64,000 nucleotides of DNA, from positions 297,203,647 to 297,267,646 of the forward strand of contig NC_134455.1 of assembly GCF_047948215.1 (NCBI RefSeq), in the 5' to 3' direction. This document shows positions 44,994 through 55,489 of this stretch, piece after piece. Each line of letters begins with the position of its first letter. Position 1 is the first letter of the stretch. This DNA is from Lycorma delicatula (Eukaryota > Arthropoda > Insecta > Hemiptera > Fulgoridae). The notes beneath the pieces were generated by a model. It was given only the letters and a program-made list of their open reading frames with translations, did no database searches and was not told the origin of the DNA. A program made the translations under genes and the position numbers.

Positions 44994-47313
44994 ATTCATG
45001 CATAATTATTTTTCATTTTATAAGAATAAATAATCAATGCTAGAAAAGTATTACAACTTTGTTGTCCCTTTTTTATAAAATTTAATTTTTTTAGCTTCTA
45101 ACATTTTACCCCCAACATGAAGAAGAGTGTTGATTGTTGTTTTCTTGCATAATTATCGCTTTGTGCAGTCCCTTCAAAGGATCCTCGCTCTTAAGTTAGC
45201 GCCCTCGAAAACTTTTGAAAGGTTTACTACCTTAGTTTCATGAACACTCTCTAATCCGGCTTATCACCAATTCAATATCTAGTAGATATCTGGGTGAATG
45301 GTTTATAATTCGGTTGGGTAATTCCGCGTCACACAATTACGGGGTTAGACGAAGTTATATTTTTAAAAAACCTGTGTTTAATTTCATATTTTTTCTTTTA
45401 TGGCAAAGCAGTTTATAGTGCAGACGTATTTCAGTTGGTGAACATTAAATCTACGGTCAGTAGTATGCTGTTGTTCTAGGTAAATATTCTCCAGCTGTAA
45501 CGTCCAACAGATTCTGGGCGAGATTGACACCTTCTGTCCCTGGGATCTGTGGGTGAGGTTACAATATGCTGTGATTTCAACAAGAATAGATTCTCCTTTA
45601 TCCAAATATCCTTATTCTACTTCCTTCTTCCCTATCTTCGCTACTGTGGGTATACGTTGTACCATACTAGGTTAGTTGATAACAGGATCTTATAACCAGT
45701 AAGTGCACCGTTGCATGTTACTTGTGAACCAACCCGGGTGTCCTTATTTTGATAATCAGATTTTATCTTGTACAAGCACCCACTTCAGGCAACCTATAAG
45801 TAGAAACTGTTTGTTTAAGGATTGCAATCTAATCTCCTTTCTCTGCAACGAAAGTCTCATGAATTTAATTACTGCGAAACTTAAAATAAAAACTGCTGCG
45901 ACAATTGATAATTCTCTTTGACCCTAAAAGGAATAAAAAAAATAAAAAAAAAGGCAAATAATTACAAAGATAACAGAAATTATAAAATAAACACCTAATC
46001 TCTTATAAAAGAGGAAATATGTTGACTTTCATTCACTTTAGTTAATTTACTTTTTATAATTCATGTTATCATTCTTTTTTAATGATACTATTAAAAATAC
46101 GAGTATAATTTAACTCTATTACCGCTTACATTCTTCACTTTTGTTAGAATATGATTTTTAAAACCTCTTTTTTATTATGTAATTTTTTTTATTAATCGAA
46201 TGATTTAATTTATTAGATTTCATTATTAAAGTATAGAAAATATATTATCATTGAAATTATGTTTTTGTCGCTAACTTTTTTTTCAAACGTGATGTGATGT
46301 TCAAGTGTAGTGTTCTTTCATAATTGTATCGAATTCCGTTCAGCTGAATGCAGTACTCTACTCTCTTGCTTTTATTTGATATTGATCTTAGAAGACCGTC
46401 TATGTAGAACATTGATTGCAGGCTTAAACTAGTTTAACTAAGCTGGGGTTTTAGGTCTAATCTTTTGTTTTCTTTTAAGTTCTGTTTATTAATGATATTA
46501 CTGTGTTATATTTTTTAAGTATTTTACAATTTTTAATGCGTAAAATAGTTTTTAGATCTTAATTTAAAGATTGTTGTTCAGCGTTGTTGTGCATCATCTT
46601 CTTAACAGCAAACTTTTTAATAAGTCTTTTTTCTCATATTTTCGTTGTAACTCTCGTTTAAAATGAAAATTAAATAAAAATAACGGGGAAAGATGAGTAC
46701 CACTTTTTTGTTAGTTGAAAAAAAATTACATTTCATTTTGTAATAAATTACAAATTGCAATTTCAAATTATAAAAAAAATTTCTGTACGTGGTAAATTCT
46801 TAATGTAAGAGAAAAAAAGTAAGTGTAAGTGATGTGGTATCATAATGTAAGAGAAAAAAAATGACGTATTTTTCAGCATTACAAGTTGACATTGATATTC
46901 TTTTTACAATGTATGAGTACCTTTGGGAGATGTGGCAGCGTGAAGATATTAAATCTCATTAAGATTTTAACCTTTCTCTAAAATTATAGGGTGTTTTGAA
47001 AAAATTACCGGATCGAATATAACAATATTTCAACATTTGCTTATTGAAGGAGCGTTTGTTTCATTACTAGATGGCAGCATTCTTAACGCCTTTATTATAG
47101 TATTGTGTTCTTCTACTGTTCCTTACAGTTAGAATGCATTTTGAACAAGAGATAATTATAAAATTTAAAAAAAGCTCGACTGCCAAAAAAAAAATATTGC
47201 TGACAAACATTGCTCTTTAATGTAGGATAATTAAAGAGCGTGCGGGTGACCATTTTATATATAATACAACTTTTTATTTATTTATTTAAATATATATATA
47301 TATTTATATTTAA

Positions 47314-47355
<42 letters not shown>

Positions 47356-49470
47356 CGCATATTTATATAGCTTATGATATTCCTGGTAATGTAAGGATTT
47401 CAACGCCCTAAATACGTTATACTCCTTTTTTGGTAGTTGTGTAAAAAGATCGCTTGACATTTCGAAATGTTTTATTCTAACTTTTAAATTTATACAGAGT
47501 GTTAAGAGAATCTGATGAGAAGAGTTGAATGTAACCGGTCACCGTTAAGTTTCTTGCTTTTCCTTGAAGGCATAATGAGCTTTGAAAAATAGGGTTTTTA
47601 TGTTATAATATTTAATTTTTTGATTAAGTGAGGGAGTTTAATGTCTGTAGAAGAAAGGGCAAAACCTTTTAATCATCAATATTTTTATTTTTTTATTTCT
47701 TCTCTGATGGTTGAATACGTTTTGAATATCATGGCTTTTAACATTTGTTAATTTAAGAGAGACCATTTTGTTAATGTTAAAATGTCTAGCAGTGCAGGAA
47801 GGCATGCACTTTATAACACTACGTATTTTTTTGATCTCAGGACTAGAACAATTTATTTTAAAGATCGTTTTGTTACTTTTTTATTAAGTAAATGGGGATG
47901 CTTGAACGTTTTGTATAGTATTTTGTTTTTTCCTCCGAGTTACTCGTGGATGTTCGGGAAGGGAGCTCGAACAAATGTGATGATCCGATCTTGTAATAAA
48001 AAATTTAGCATGTTTCGTGGATATTTAATAAATGGTCTTCTCACAAATATTGTTTTATAAAAGAAAAAATCTTACTGTTGTTTAGAAAAGTATTTTTAAA
48101 AAAAAACAAATTTCTTTAGAAGTGGCTAAAACAATAATAGTTAGTTGCATTTTTCCGTTTATTTTTGTTTTAAAATTCAGGTTAAAAAACTTTTTTTTAT
48201 ACTGTTACATGAATACTGTTTAGTTTTAATTTAATATCGTTTATTACTATTATTGTGGGTCTTTTTGTTTTATGTATTTACAGTAAGTATTAAAATATTT
48301 AAATAAAATATATGTATATATTATATATATATAAATTTTCAATTGAGATCGACTAGAACTAAAAAAGTTATTTTATTTTTTGACTTTTAATTTTTACTTT
48401 ACTCTTACTCTAAAATCCCGGCCAATGATTTCTTTTTAATTTATTTTTGTTCTATAATATCTACTGATGACAGTTGTTATAACAGTCGAAATATACGAGT
48501 ATAATATAGTTTTAGATGTCAAATAATGGTTTTACTGTTTTTGGAGCGTAATTCTATTTTTCAAATTTTTTCAGATATGTTATGGGAAAAAATATGTTTT
48601 TTAATGACGGCATTGTCTATCCTAGAAACGGAAAAAGAAAGATTGATAGATTCCTAATAATTTATTATTTTAAACGTTAAAATTTTTTTTGTTTTCCAAG
48701 TTGGTATCTTCAACATCAGATTCCTTTTGACATCTGAAATTAGATCAGTTCCGCTTCGCTACAATTTCTAAGTCTTAATCCCTTTTTACTACCTAACAGC
48801 TGATGTTTCATTGTAATACGAGATTGTGTTGTAAATTTACGAAATACATGTTCTGACTACCCTCCTTATAGTTAGTTATCTGTCAAGTATGATATATCAC
48901 TCCAAGATCCACTTTAATTACTCTTTTTCTACTCTGTTTTATTTTATTAACATTTTTACCACATTTTAATGACGAAGAAATCTCGATAAATTCTTCTGCT
49001 AAGTTCTTAGTTTCCTCCGCTTCTAGTTTTTTTTTTTAAAGTATCATACTAAAAAAAATTATGCGATGACATTTCTCATAAATTCTATATACTCGTAGTT
49101 ATTTTTAATTTATAGCCTATTTATTCCTGATTCGCTTTAACAATATCGTGACGCTTATAATATTGTTGATCTATCTCCTACAATATTTATCTCCCTTACT
49201 CTTGTTTATGAAATATTTTTGAACTTTATTAAAATATTATTTTAAGTATCAGTTTTCAGATTTCATCTTTTATAATTTTACTTTTGATTTCCCTAGTTCA
49301 ATACCTAATCCAATATAATTCTCCTGTTACACAGTTGGTGATCCAAGAAAGTAAGGGGTTGAATAATTAGTAATGTTAAAACAGCGGATATTCACAGTTA
49401 TAACAGAATGAATGGTAAACTGAATGGATGGTGATGTAGAAAATGCACATTACAGGAACAAATGATTACA
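44994..49470. other. Long AT-rich stretch, no gene identified
   Basis: About 4.5 kb. The part at 45130-45920 has more balanced composition and several short open frames (45384-45605 minus, 45703-45921 plus), but no family motif. A frame of 92 codons at 47782-48060 also has none. A single GGGTGTTTTGAAAAAATTACC at 46989 looks like a mariner end but has no partner. A host exon could be hidden here but I cannot support one. Confidence 0.35.
47287..47352. repeat. (TA)n microsatellite
   Basis: Long TA runs broken by TTTAAATAAA. Confidence 0.95.
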
Positions 49471-49473
49471 AAC

Positions 49474-49552
49474 ATATCTTTTACATACTGAGGTGCAGTA
49501 ATCTTTTACTTGAGGTGCAGAATCTTTACAATATCTTTTACTTGAGGTGCAG
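49474..49552 (+). repeat. Three short tandem-like repeats upstream of the LINE
   Basis: TGAGGTGCAG occurs at 49489-49498, 49511-49520 and 49543-49552, each preceded by ATCTTTTAC. The spacings are 22 and 32 bases. They lie in the probable 5' untranslated region of the R1-clade LINE. Confidence 0.8.
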
Positions 49553-50145
49553 AAAGGTGAGGGAGAGCTCAGAGTGTACGGATGTGTGTTACTTCGCTCT
49601 GTGTTTCCTCGTGTTTGTACAGTGGGTTTTTGGATAAATTTTCAGAACGGACGTTCGCAAGTGTTGGTTGGACTTCGGATTTTATTTTTGTAAAGTTTCA
49701 TGAGTATTGGATAACGGACAACTACTTTATTTAGATAAAAAACGGAATAGTTCTTATTACTGTAAGTTATGAGGATTATTATTCAGTGTTTTTGTGCTCT
49801 GCGAGTCAGTGCTTGCAAACTGCAACAGACATAGCAGTAAACAATAATCCAGTGTGTAGCTGAGTGCGTGGGGGAGACCGTGTTCATATATTTTTCTAAG
49901 TCCGAAGCTTATTATTAGGGGAACTGTTTTTCCCGTATAATTCCCTTTCTATTATTCCTGTCAACTTCCCCTCCTGGATCTATCCGTTTTGAATAATTCT
50001 TCGCCGATTGGTAGGGTAACCCAAAATTGTCCCCCCTCAATTTTTTACCCTTTTTTGGGTTCATACATTTTACTTACTCCGTCACCCTTAATAGGATGAG
50101 TGGGGTTTCAAATTACGCGTATTTTGACGCTCCACCTGATCAAAC

Positions 50146-51800
50146 ATGGATCAGGACAAGGAGAGTGCATTCAGACCTTCGAGAGTGCTTCGAAGATCTC
50201 CTACGAGAGCAGAAGCAACGGAGAAGGCGTCTACATATGACAGTGGCAAGCAGATGGTAGTCGAATTGGGAGAAATAGATACTAGGGAAGTGTCAGTATG
50301 TAAGGAAGAAAAATGTAAAAGAAAACCCAGTTATGAAGATGTGGATAATGATAACGACAAGGAGTTGTGAAATTAATAGAAAACCTGGAAAAAGTAAGTG
50401 AAAGTTTTCATAAATCAATCATCAAAAACACTAAAAGGGAGATAAAAACTGCAGTTGGAAATATGTACACTTATCAAGAGTGTTACTGAACTCAAGGAAG
50501 AGCTGTTGAACAGGATGCAGTAAGAGCCGGTAATTGAATCAGCAACACAGACTGAAGGGTCTACATATCTGATGGTCTGTAGTGTTTGTAGTGCTGATAC
50601 TAAGGTAAGTGCAGATAGAGCCACACAAACCACCAGGAGAATGGGTGGTGAAGAACTGATAAAAAATATTAAACGAGTGATGTAGTGATGACGAGATTCC
50701 TGGACTTTTCACTGCTTACTGGACGGAGAGCGCGTTTAGTAAGTTTAAAAAATGGAAGGTTTTTACACAGATAAGAGTAAGGAAAACGTCATACTGGTTT
50801 TGGATCAGAAGATTAGCTGACCAGAACAAGTTAAAGAACGGACAACTCTTAATAGACAATCACGGCGTTCGAAGTATATTTAATGAGGAGTTGATTGAAG
50901 TCAAGGGGTTCAACTCACACCATAGTCACGGACACTAGCAAAGAAGACGACTTCATTTCGTGTAGATTTAAATGTATTAAAAAATTAACCGATATGGACA
51001 TTGAAGCAACCTATGTGTCGCCGGTGGTTAAGTAGGTATGACAGTGGGACGGCTGCTCGAGTGCGAAGACCGGTGAATACGCAAGGAGATAATACAGCTT
51101 TATCATGAAGAAGACACAGCGAAACAAGAGGAGAAGATCTGACGTGAATAGTAGCGGTCAAAGCGGAAGGAAGTACATGTGCAGAACTCTTCAAAAAGCT
51201 AAAAGAAGGGGAAAGCATAGACGTAACCAAAGTGCTTTCTGTAAGGAAGGGAAATTTCAACGAAGTCCATATACGGGTTTGGGCAAAGGGAGCGGAGTTA
51301 CTTCAACAGGAAATAAATCAAAAAGTAAAGGGGGTGGCCGTTAGTGATGAGGAAAGGCGGCCACTTCCAGTGTATTTTCACATAAAGGACCTTGAGAAGG
51401 AAATTATTACAGAGAAGTAATAGCGGTTGCTGGAGGTGCAGCAGGCGCAGTTGGGGAACTAAATGTAACATCATTGCGGCCCGCGTTTGGAGGTACACAA
51501 AATGCAACAGTGGCGGTCCCAGTAGTGACTCGTAAGCAGATCATGTTAAGAAGAAGGATCCAGATAGGATGGGGCCAAGTGTCGTATTATGAAAATAGAG
51601 GATGAGATAAGATGTTTTAAATGTGGAGACGTGGGCACATAGCAATTAAGTGCAGGGGCCCAGATCACGCGTATTTATGGTTTCAGTGCCATGGAGAAGG
51701 ACACAAAAGCGGTCCGTGTTTTCAGTGGGCAAGACACATAGAAGACAAAAATAAACCACGAGTCGGAGGTAGTGGTGGTGAAAGTGAGAGAGAAAGTTAA
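50146..51800 (+). pseudogene. R1-clade ORF1 (gag-like, zinc knuckles)
   Basis: The chosen start gives MDQDKESAFRPSRVLRR, a basic N-terminus typical of such ORF1 proteins; an upstream ATG at 50095 is in another frame. The first segment stays open to 50370, followed by a run of charged, probably coiled text (SESFHKSIIKNTKREIK) in another frame. The central domain reads AELFKKLKEGESIDVTKVLS and GNFNEVHIRVWAKGAELLQQ at 51190-51310. The end has CCHC zinc knuckles: Cys at 51613 and 51622, then, after a frameshift, GHIAIKC and CHGEGHKSGPCF to about 51722. Several stops and frameshifts break it. The ORF closes with TAA at 51798-51800, overlapping the ATG of ORF2 by one base. ORF1 proteins bind the element RNA. 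Confidence 0.85.
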
Positions 51801-51847
51801 TGCATATATTACAATTTAATGCTAATAGAAGTAGAAGGGCAAAAAAA

Positions 51848-51896
51848 CTGCCACTTCCCAAAGGGCATCCAATGCATGCCCTTTGGGAAGTGGCAG
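51848..51896. repeat. Perfect 21-bp fold-back in the endonuclease region
   Basis: The arm 51848-51868 (starts CTGCCACTTCCCAAAGG) is exactly complementary to 51876-51896, with loop CCAATGC. In protein terms it adds KLPLPKGHPM just before the conserved ALWEVAVRLTVDILIISEP. Confidence 0.95.
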
Positions 51897-54100
51897 TTAG
51901 GCTGACAGTAGATATCTTAATAATTAGCGAGCCAAACAGAGCTGCAGTGAGTACAGACTGGATAACTGATGGAAAAGCAGACGCGATCATACTGGTTATG
52001 TCCACTGGGATGGTGGTACATAGATATGGTGCTGGTGACGGATTCTCTTGGGTAGAGGTGGCCGTTTACAGTATTTACCTATCTTCCAATTTAGATACAG
52101 AGATTCCAGGAGATGGTGAATCGTTTAATTGAAGACATGGCGAGGCGGAGAGGGAGAATAGTAGTTGTGTGTGGGGAATTTAACTCCAAGTTCCACAGTT
52201 GGGAGTATAGAGTTGACGATGAGACAGGCAGAACATTGAGTGTTGCAATGGCCACATCCATTGAGAGAGGTGGAGTATGTATCTCATCCTTGGATTTTAT
52301 TTGTGAACGCAATTTTAGAGTGAACGCAAGGTATGTAAGAAGAAGGACGACATGGGAGGTATTACTTGAAGAAATATTAAGCGATCATCGAATAATGAGC
52401 TTTTTTAATCGATTGCAATTCTGTAATATGTAACACCAACATAAGGAGTACACGCTTTGTTCATCAGCGAGCGGATCAGTTTAAGGCTGCAATAGCTGAA
52501 AAACTTAGAGAGCACGAAATAATAAACCCAACAATCGTGACGGATGTGATAGCAAAAGTAGGACGAGACACACGAGTCATTAAGGAAGTAACGTCAAGTT
52601 ATAAGGGGGTGTACTGGTGGACATCAGCGTTGGCAAAATTGAGAACGAAATGTATATCCAACACGAGAGGACAAAGCCGAGGAGAGAGATTGGATGAAGA
52701 GTTAGCTCAGCTGCGGGCTGCTAGGAAAGAATTTAGGACGAGTATAGCTGCTAAAAAAATAAATGGGAGCAACTGTGGGAACAGGTAAATGTGGATCCTT
52801 GGGGTGGCGCTTATAACATAGTCATGAAGAAGTTTGGTAGGTGGATACCAATTCTTATAAAGGAGTTACTAGAGACAAGTGTAGCGGCACTGTTCCCGAG
52901 AGATAGAGATTCTACTAGAAAGGAGATTATAGCAGAGGAAATCATCACATTCACGATGAAAGAGTTGTGCCTTGCTGCTAAGAAGATCAAAAGAGGCAAG
53001 ATTGCAGGACCTGATGGAATCCCCCCAGAGGTGGTAATCAGTACAACAGAGGTAGAGCCAAGTAAGGTCTTGCAGGCCATGAATACTATATGGAGTAGGA
53101 ATGGTACCTGAACGATGACGAGGAGCAAGGCTTGTGATGTTGAAGAAGAAAGACAGACCAGTTGGAGATCCACTAGCGAAGTTGTTCGAAAAAATGATAC
53201 TTGGGAGGTTGAATAAAAAAAAATTATGGTCAACGGAGGATTACATGAAAACCAATATGGCATTAAAGCTTGGTGGTCCACGCAAGAGCCATAAAGCGAG
53301 TTATGGGTACAGTGAATGCTGCGACAGAGGAAACTTAGAGGACAAGGCAGATTGGGGCCGTTACGTTGATCGACATAAGAAATGCTATTAATGAAGTATC
53401 CTCGGATGTGATATTCAGGGAACTCTAGAGAAAAAAAATAAGGTCATATCTCAGGAGAATAATAATCGAGTACTTCAAACAAAGATATGTCGTAGGAAGG
53501 TCAGAGAGCGGAAGTAAGGTTCCCAATAGAGAGGGAAGTTCCTCAGGGATCCGTACTTGGGCCAGCGTTATGGAACATAGGTTTCGATGGCATATTACGC
53601 CAGAACTATCCAGATGGGATAAAGCCAGTGGCGTTTGCTGATGATCTGGCTCTGGTGATAGTAGCCAGAACGGAGGCAGAGCTTATGGACATTGGAGATA
53701 GGGGAGCCCAAATATTGCAACAGTGGCTAGAGGATAACGGGCTGAGGGTTGTGGAAGAGAAACTCAAGCTGCAGTCATGACTGGAAGAAGGAAGTTGGGA
53801 CCAATCCGTTTCCAGGTGGGCGGAACAATAGTACACTCCAAATCGTCATGGAAATACAAAACACGTAGATGAGACAGCTAGCAGAGGCGAATGCGTAATA
53901 TCGGCACTGACGAAACTTATGAGTAATATAGGAGGCCGAAAGACTGTGAAGAGGAGACTCCTATTTAGTGCGTATACCTCAGTGCTGTTATACGGGGCAC
54001 CAGTTTGGACGATTGCAATGAAGAAGGCTCGAAATAGAATGAAGCTATTGAGATAACAACGGAGACTGAACTTAAGATTAATAGCGCGGCATCGAACTAT

Positions 54101-54183
54101 AAACTCGGAAGCGGGGACGATCCCCCGCTTCCGAGTTTTCGAGTTTTGGAGATCCATCGGAGGGATACCTCCGATAGATCTCC
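54101..54183. repeat. Two consecutive fold-backs after the reverse transcriptase
   Basis: The first has arms AAACTCGGAAGCGGGG (54101-54116) and exact complement at 54123-54138, with a 6-base loop. The second has arms GGAGATCCATCGGAGG (54148-54163) and a complement with one mismatch at 54168-54183, with loop GATA. They add residues between SEAGTIP and IGGIPPIDLQ. Confidence 0.95.
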
Positions 54184-54665
54184 AGGCTAGTGCGAGAACG
54201 GCCATAGCATCGGGTAAGAACAAAACGGAGGCCATCGAAGAAATTTACCAACTGTTTAGTGAAAGATGGCGTACAGTGGAGACAGGCCGCTGGACATATA
54301 GACTCATACAAGATGTCCGAAGCTGGATGAAAAGAAAACATGGCGATACGAGTTATGAATTCACCCAGTTTCTTTCAGGACATCGCTGCTTCGCTGATTA
54401 CTTGTTTAAGTTCAGAAGGAGCAATACCAGGAGATGCAGCGACTGTGGAGAAGTAGATAGGGCGGAACATCTAATATTCTCATGCGTTAGATGGAGGGTA
54501 GTTGAGATCCCAGCTGATAAATCAAGAAGATGTTGAAATCAAGTGAACGACATAATAAAAATATTGTTGAGAGATAAGGACGCTTGGGACAGAATATTTA
54601 GAGCCGTAACAACAATGACCCAGGGTATGATAGAGGAGAAAAGAATCAGGCAGGATAGAAGCTAG

Positions 54666-55016
54666 TCAGTATGCAGTGAGTCTTTGGTCACCGGGCCAAC
54701 ACAGACAGCTAGCGAGGGATGGCGGTATGTGGCCAACCTGTGTGGCAGACGGCTGGAGCTCCTTGGAGTCGTGTTAAGAGTGTTCAGGTAGTTGCGCGGG
54801 AGCTGAGTACATACTTCATGGATTAGATCCGTGTGACTTGAGGGAAGTCAGCCCTCATTGGAAAGCCAACCCTCCTATAGGAGGGTGATGGCGAGATGGA
54901 GGTTTAGTCGGTAGGGCGCAGGTATACATACGCACTTTATTAACACCTTGCAGTGTCTGTTAGCGAGCCCGACCCTTTGTACGTAAATGGTATTCCTTCA
55001 CCTCTATAAAAAAAAA
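54666..55016 (+). other. R1-clade LINE 3' untranslated region and polyA
   Basis: GC-rich sequence continuing from the ORF2 stop, containing GGAAAGCCAACCCTCCTATA near 54859, and closing with CACCTCTATAAAAAAAAA. It marks the 3' end of the insertion. Confidence 0.8.
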
Positions 55017-55489
55017 TTATTTTTCATTTATATGATATTTTTCTATTAACATTTAGGAAACAGATTCTACCTTTTTCACTTTAAAACCTTTATTTAAATA
55101 TTTATCGTAGGGTGATACTTTTTGTACCACCGTACCTCAAATGTTATGAGGATAGTTTTGAAAATTTGACTTATTTTTACCCAAGAGGGGATACTTGTAT
55201 TTTGTAGATATTCACGAGTTTCTAAATTGACTTACTTTGTGCTGCACGTTTCATCTCTTTTTTGTGCGGATCTTTGTAGATAGTAAGTTTAACTTTTTGT
55301 GAGGTCTTATGATCAATTTGCATGAGAACAGTACGTATTTTATTTTGGATTCAGATATAAATAAGGGAATAAAATATTACTGAACGGTGATAGAAAAAAT
55401 TGTAATGTTAAAATATTTAGAAATGTTACATTAGTAACTAACTTAACATTAAATAATCAATATGCAGTAAATATCTTTTCTAGTGACCT
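55017..55489. other. AT-rich spacer, nothing recognised
   Basis: Sequence between the LINE and the pogo/Tigger element, with no coding motif. Confidence 0.4.

Larger units (their letters stand above)
51800..54665 (+). pseudogene. R1-clade ORF2 (endonuclease, reverse transcriptase, zinc finger)
   Basis: The start is MHILQFNANRSRRAKKLP. The endonuclease keeps SEPN (51926-51937), GEFNSKF in place of the usual GDFNAKH (52173-52193) and SDHR (52380-52391). The reverse transcriptase shows AGPDGIPPE (53004-53030), a finger block near DPLAKLFEKMILGRL (about 53168), PQGSVLGPALWN (53542-53577) and catalytic FADDLALV (53634-53657). The thumb region reads AYTSVLLYGAPVW near 53971. The C-terminal finger at 54435-54485 has Cys-x2-Cys-x7-His-x4-Cys. 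The stop is TAG at 54663. At least eight frameshifts or stops occur. Two sites carry inserted palindromes (51848-51896, 54101-54183). An intact protein would nick the target and copy the element RNA there. Confidence 0.9.
49553..55016 (+). mobile_element. R1-clade LINE, nearly full length
   Basis: The order is 5' leader (about 49553-50145), ORF1 (50146-51800), ORF2 (51800-54665), 3' untranslated region (54666-55007) and a nine-base A run (55008-55016). ORF2 has an apurinic-type endonuclease, a reverse transcriptase and a C-terminal Cys/His finger, the R1-clade plan. The 5' boundary is uncertain. A possible 16-base target copy with one mismatch (TTATTTTTAATTTATA at 49099-49114 against TTATTTTTCATTTATA at 55017-55032) would put the start at 49115, but AT-rich chance matching is a real concern. 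Composition is far more GC-rich than the flanks. Flanks are neither 28S rDNA nor TTAGG repeats, the known targets of some relatives. Confidence 0.85.

Noticed and set aside
46985..47010. Mariner inverted repeat GGGTGTTTTGAAAAAATTACC
   Set aside because: No matching complementary end and no transposase nearby; a single end-like word is not enough.
47782..48060. 92-codon open frame as a small gene
   Set aside because: No motif, no supporting context and a length expected by chance in this amount of sequence.
49099..55032. 16-base target duplication of the long LINE
   Set aside because: One mismatch and almost pure A/T sequence; a chance match over this distance is plausible, so I did not use it to set the element start.
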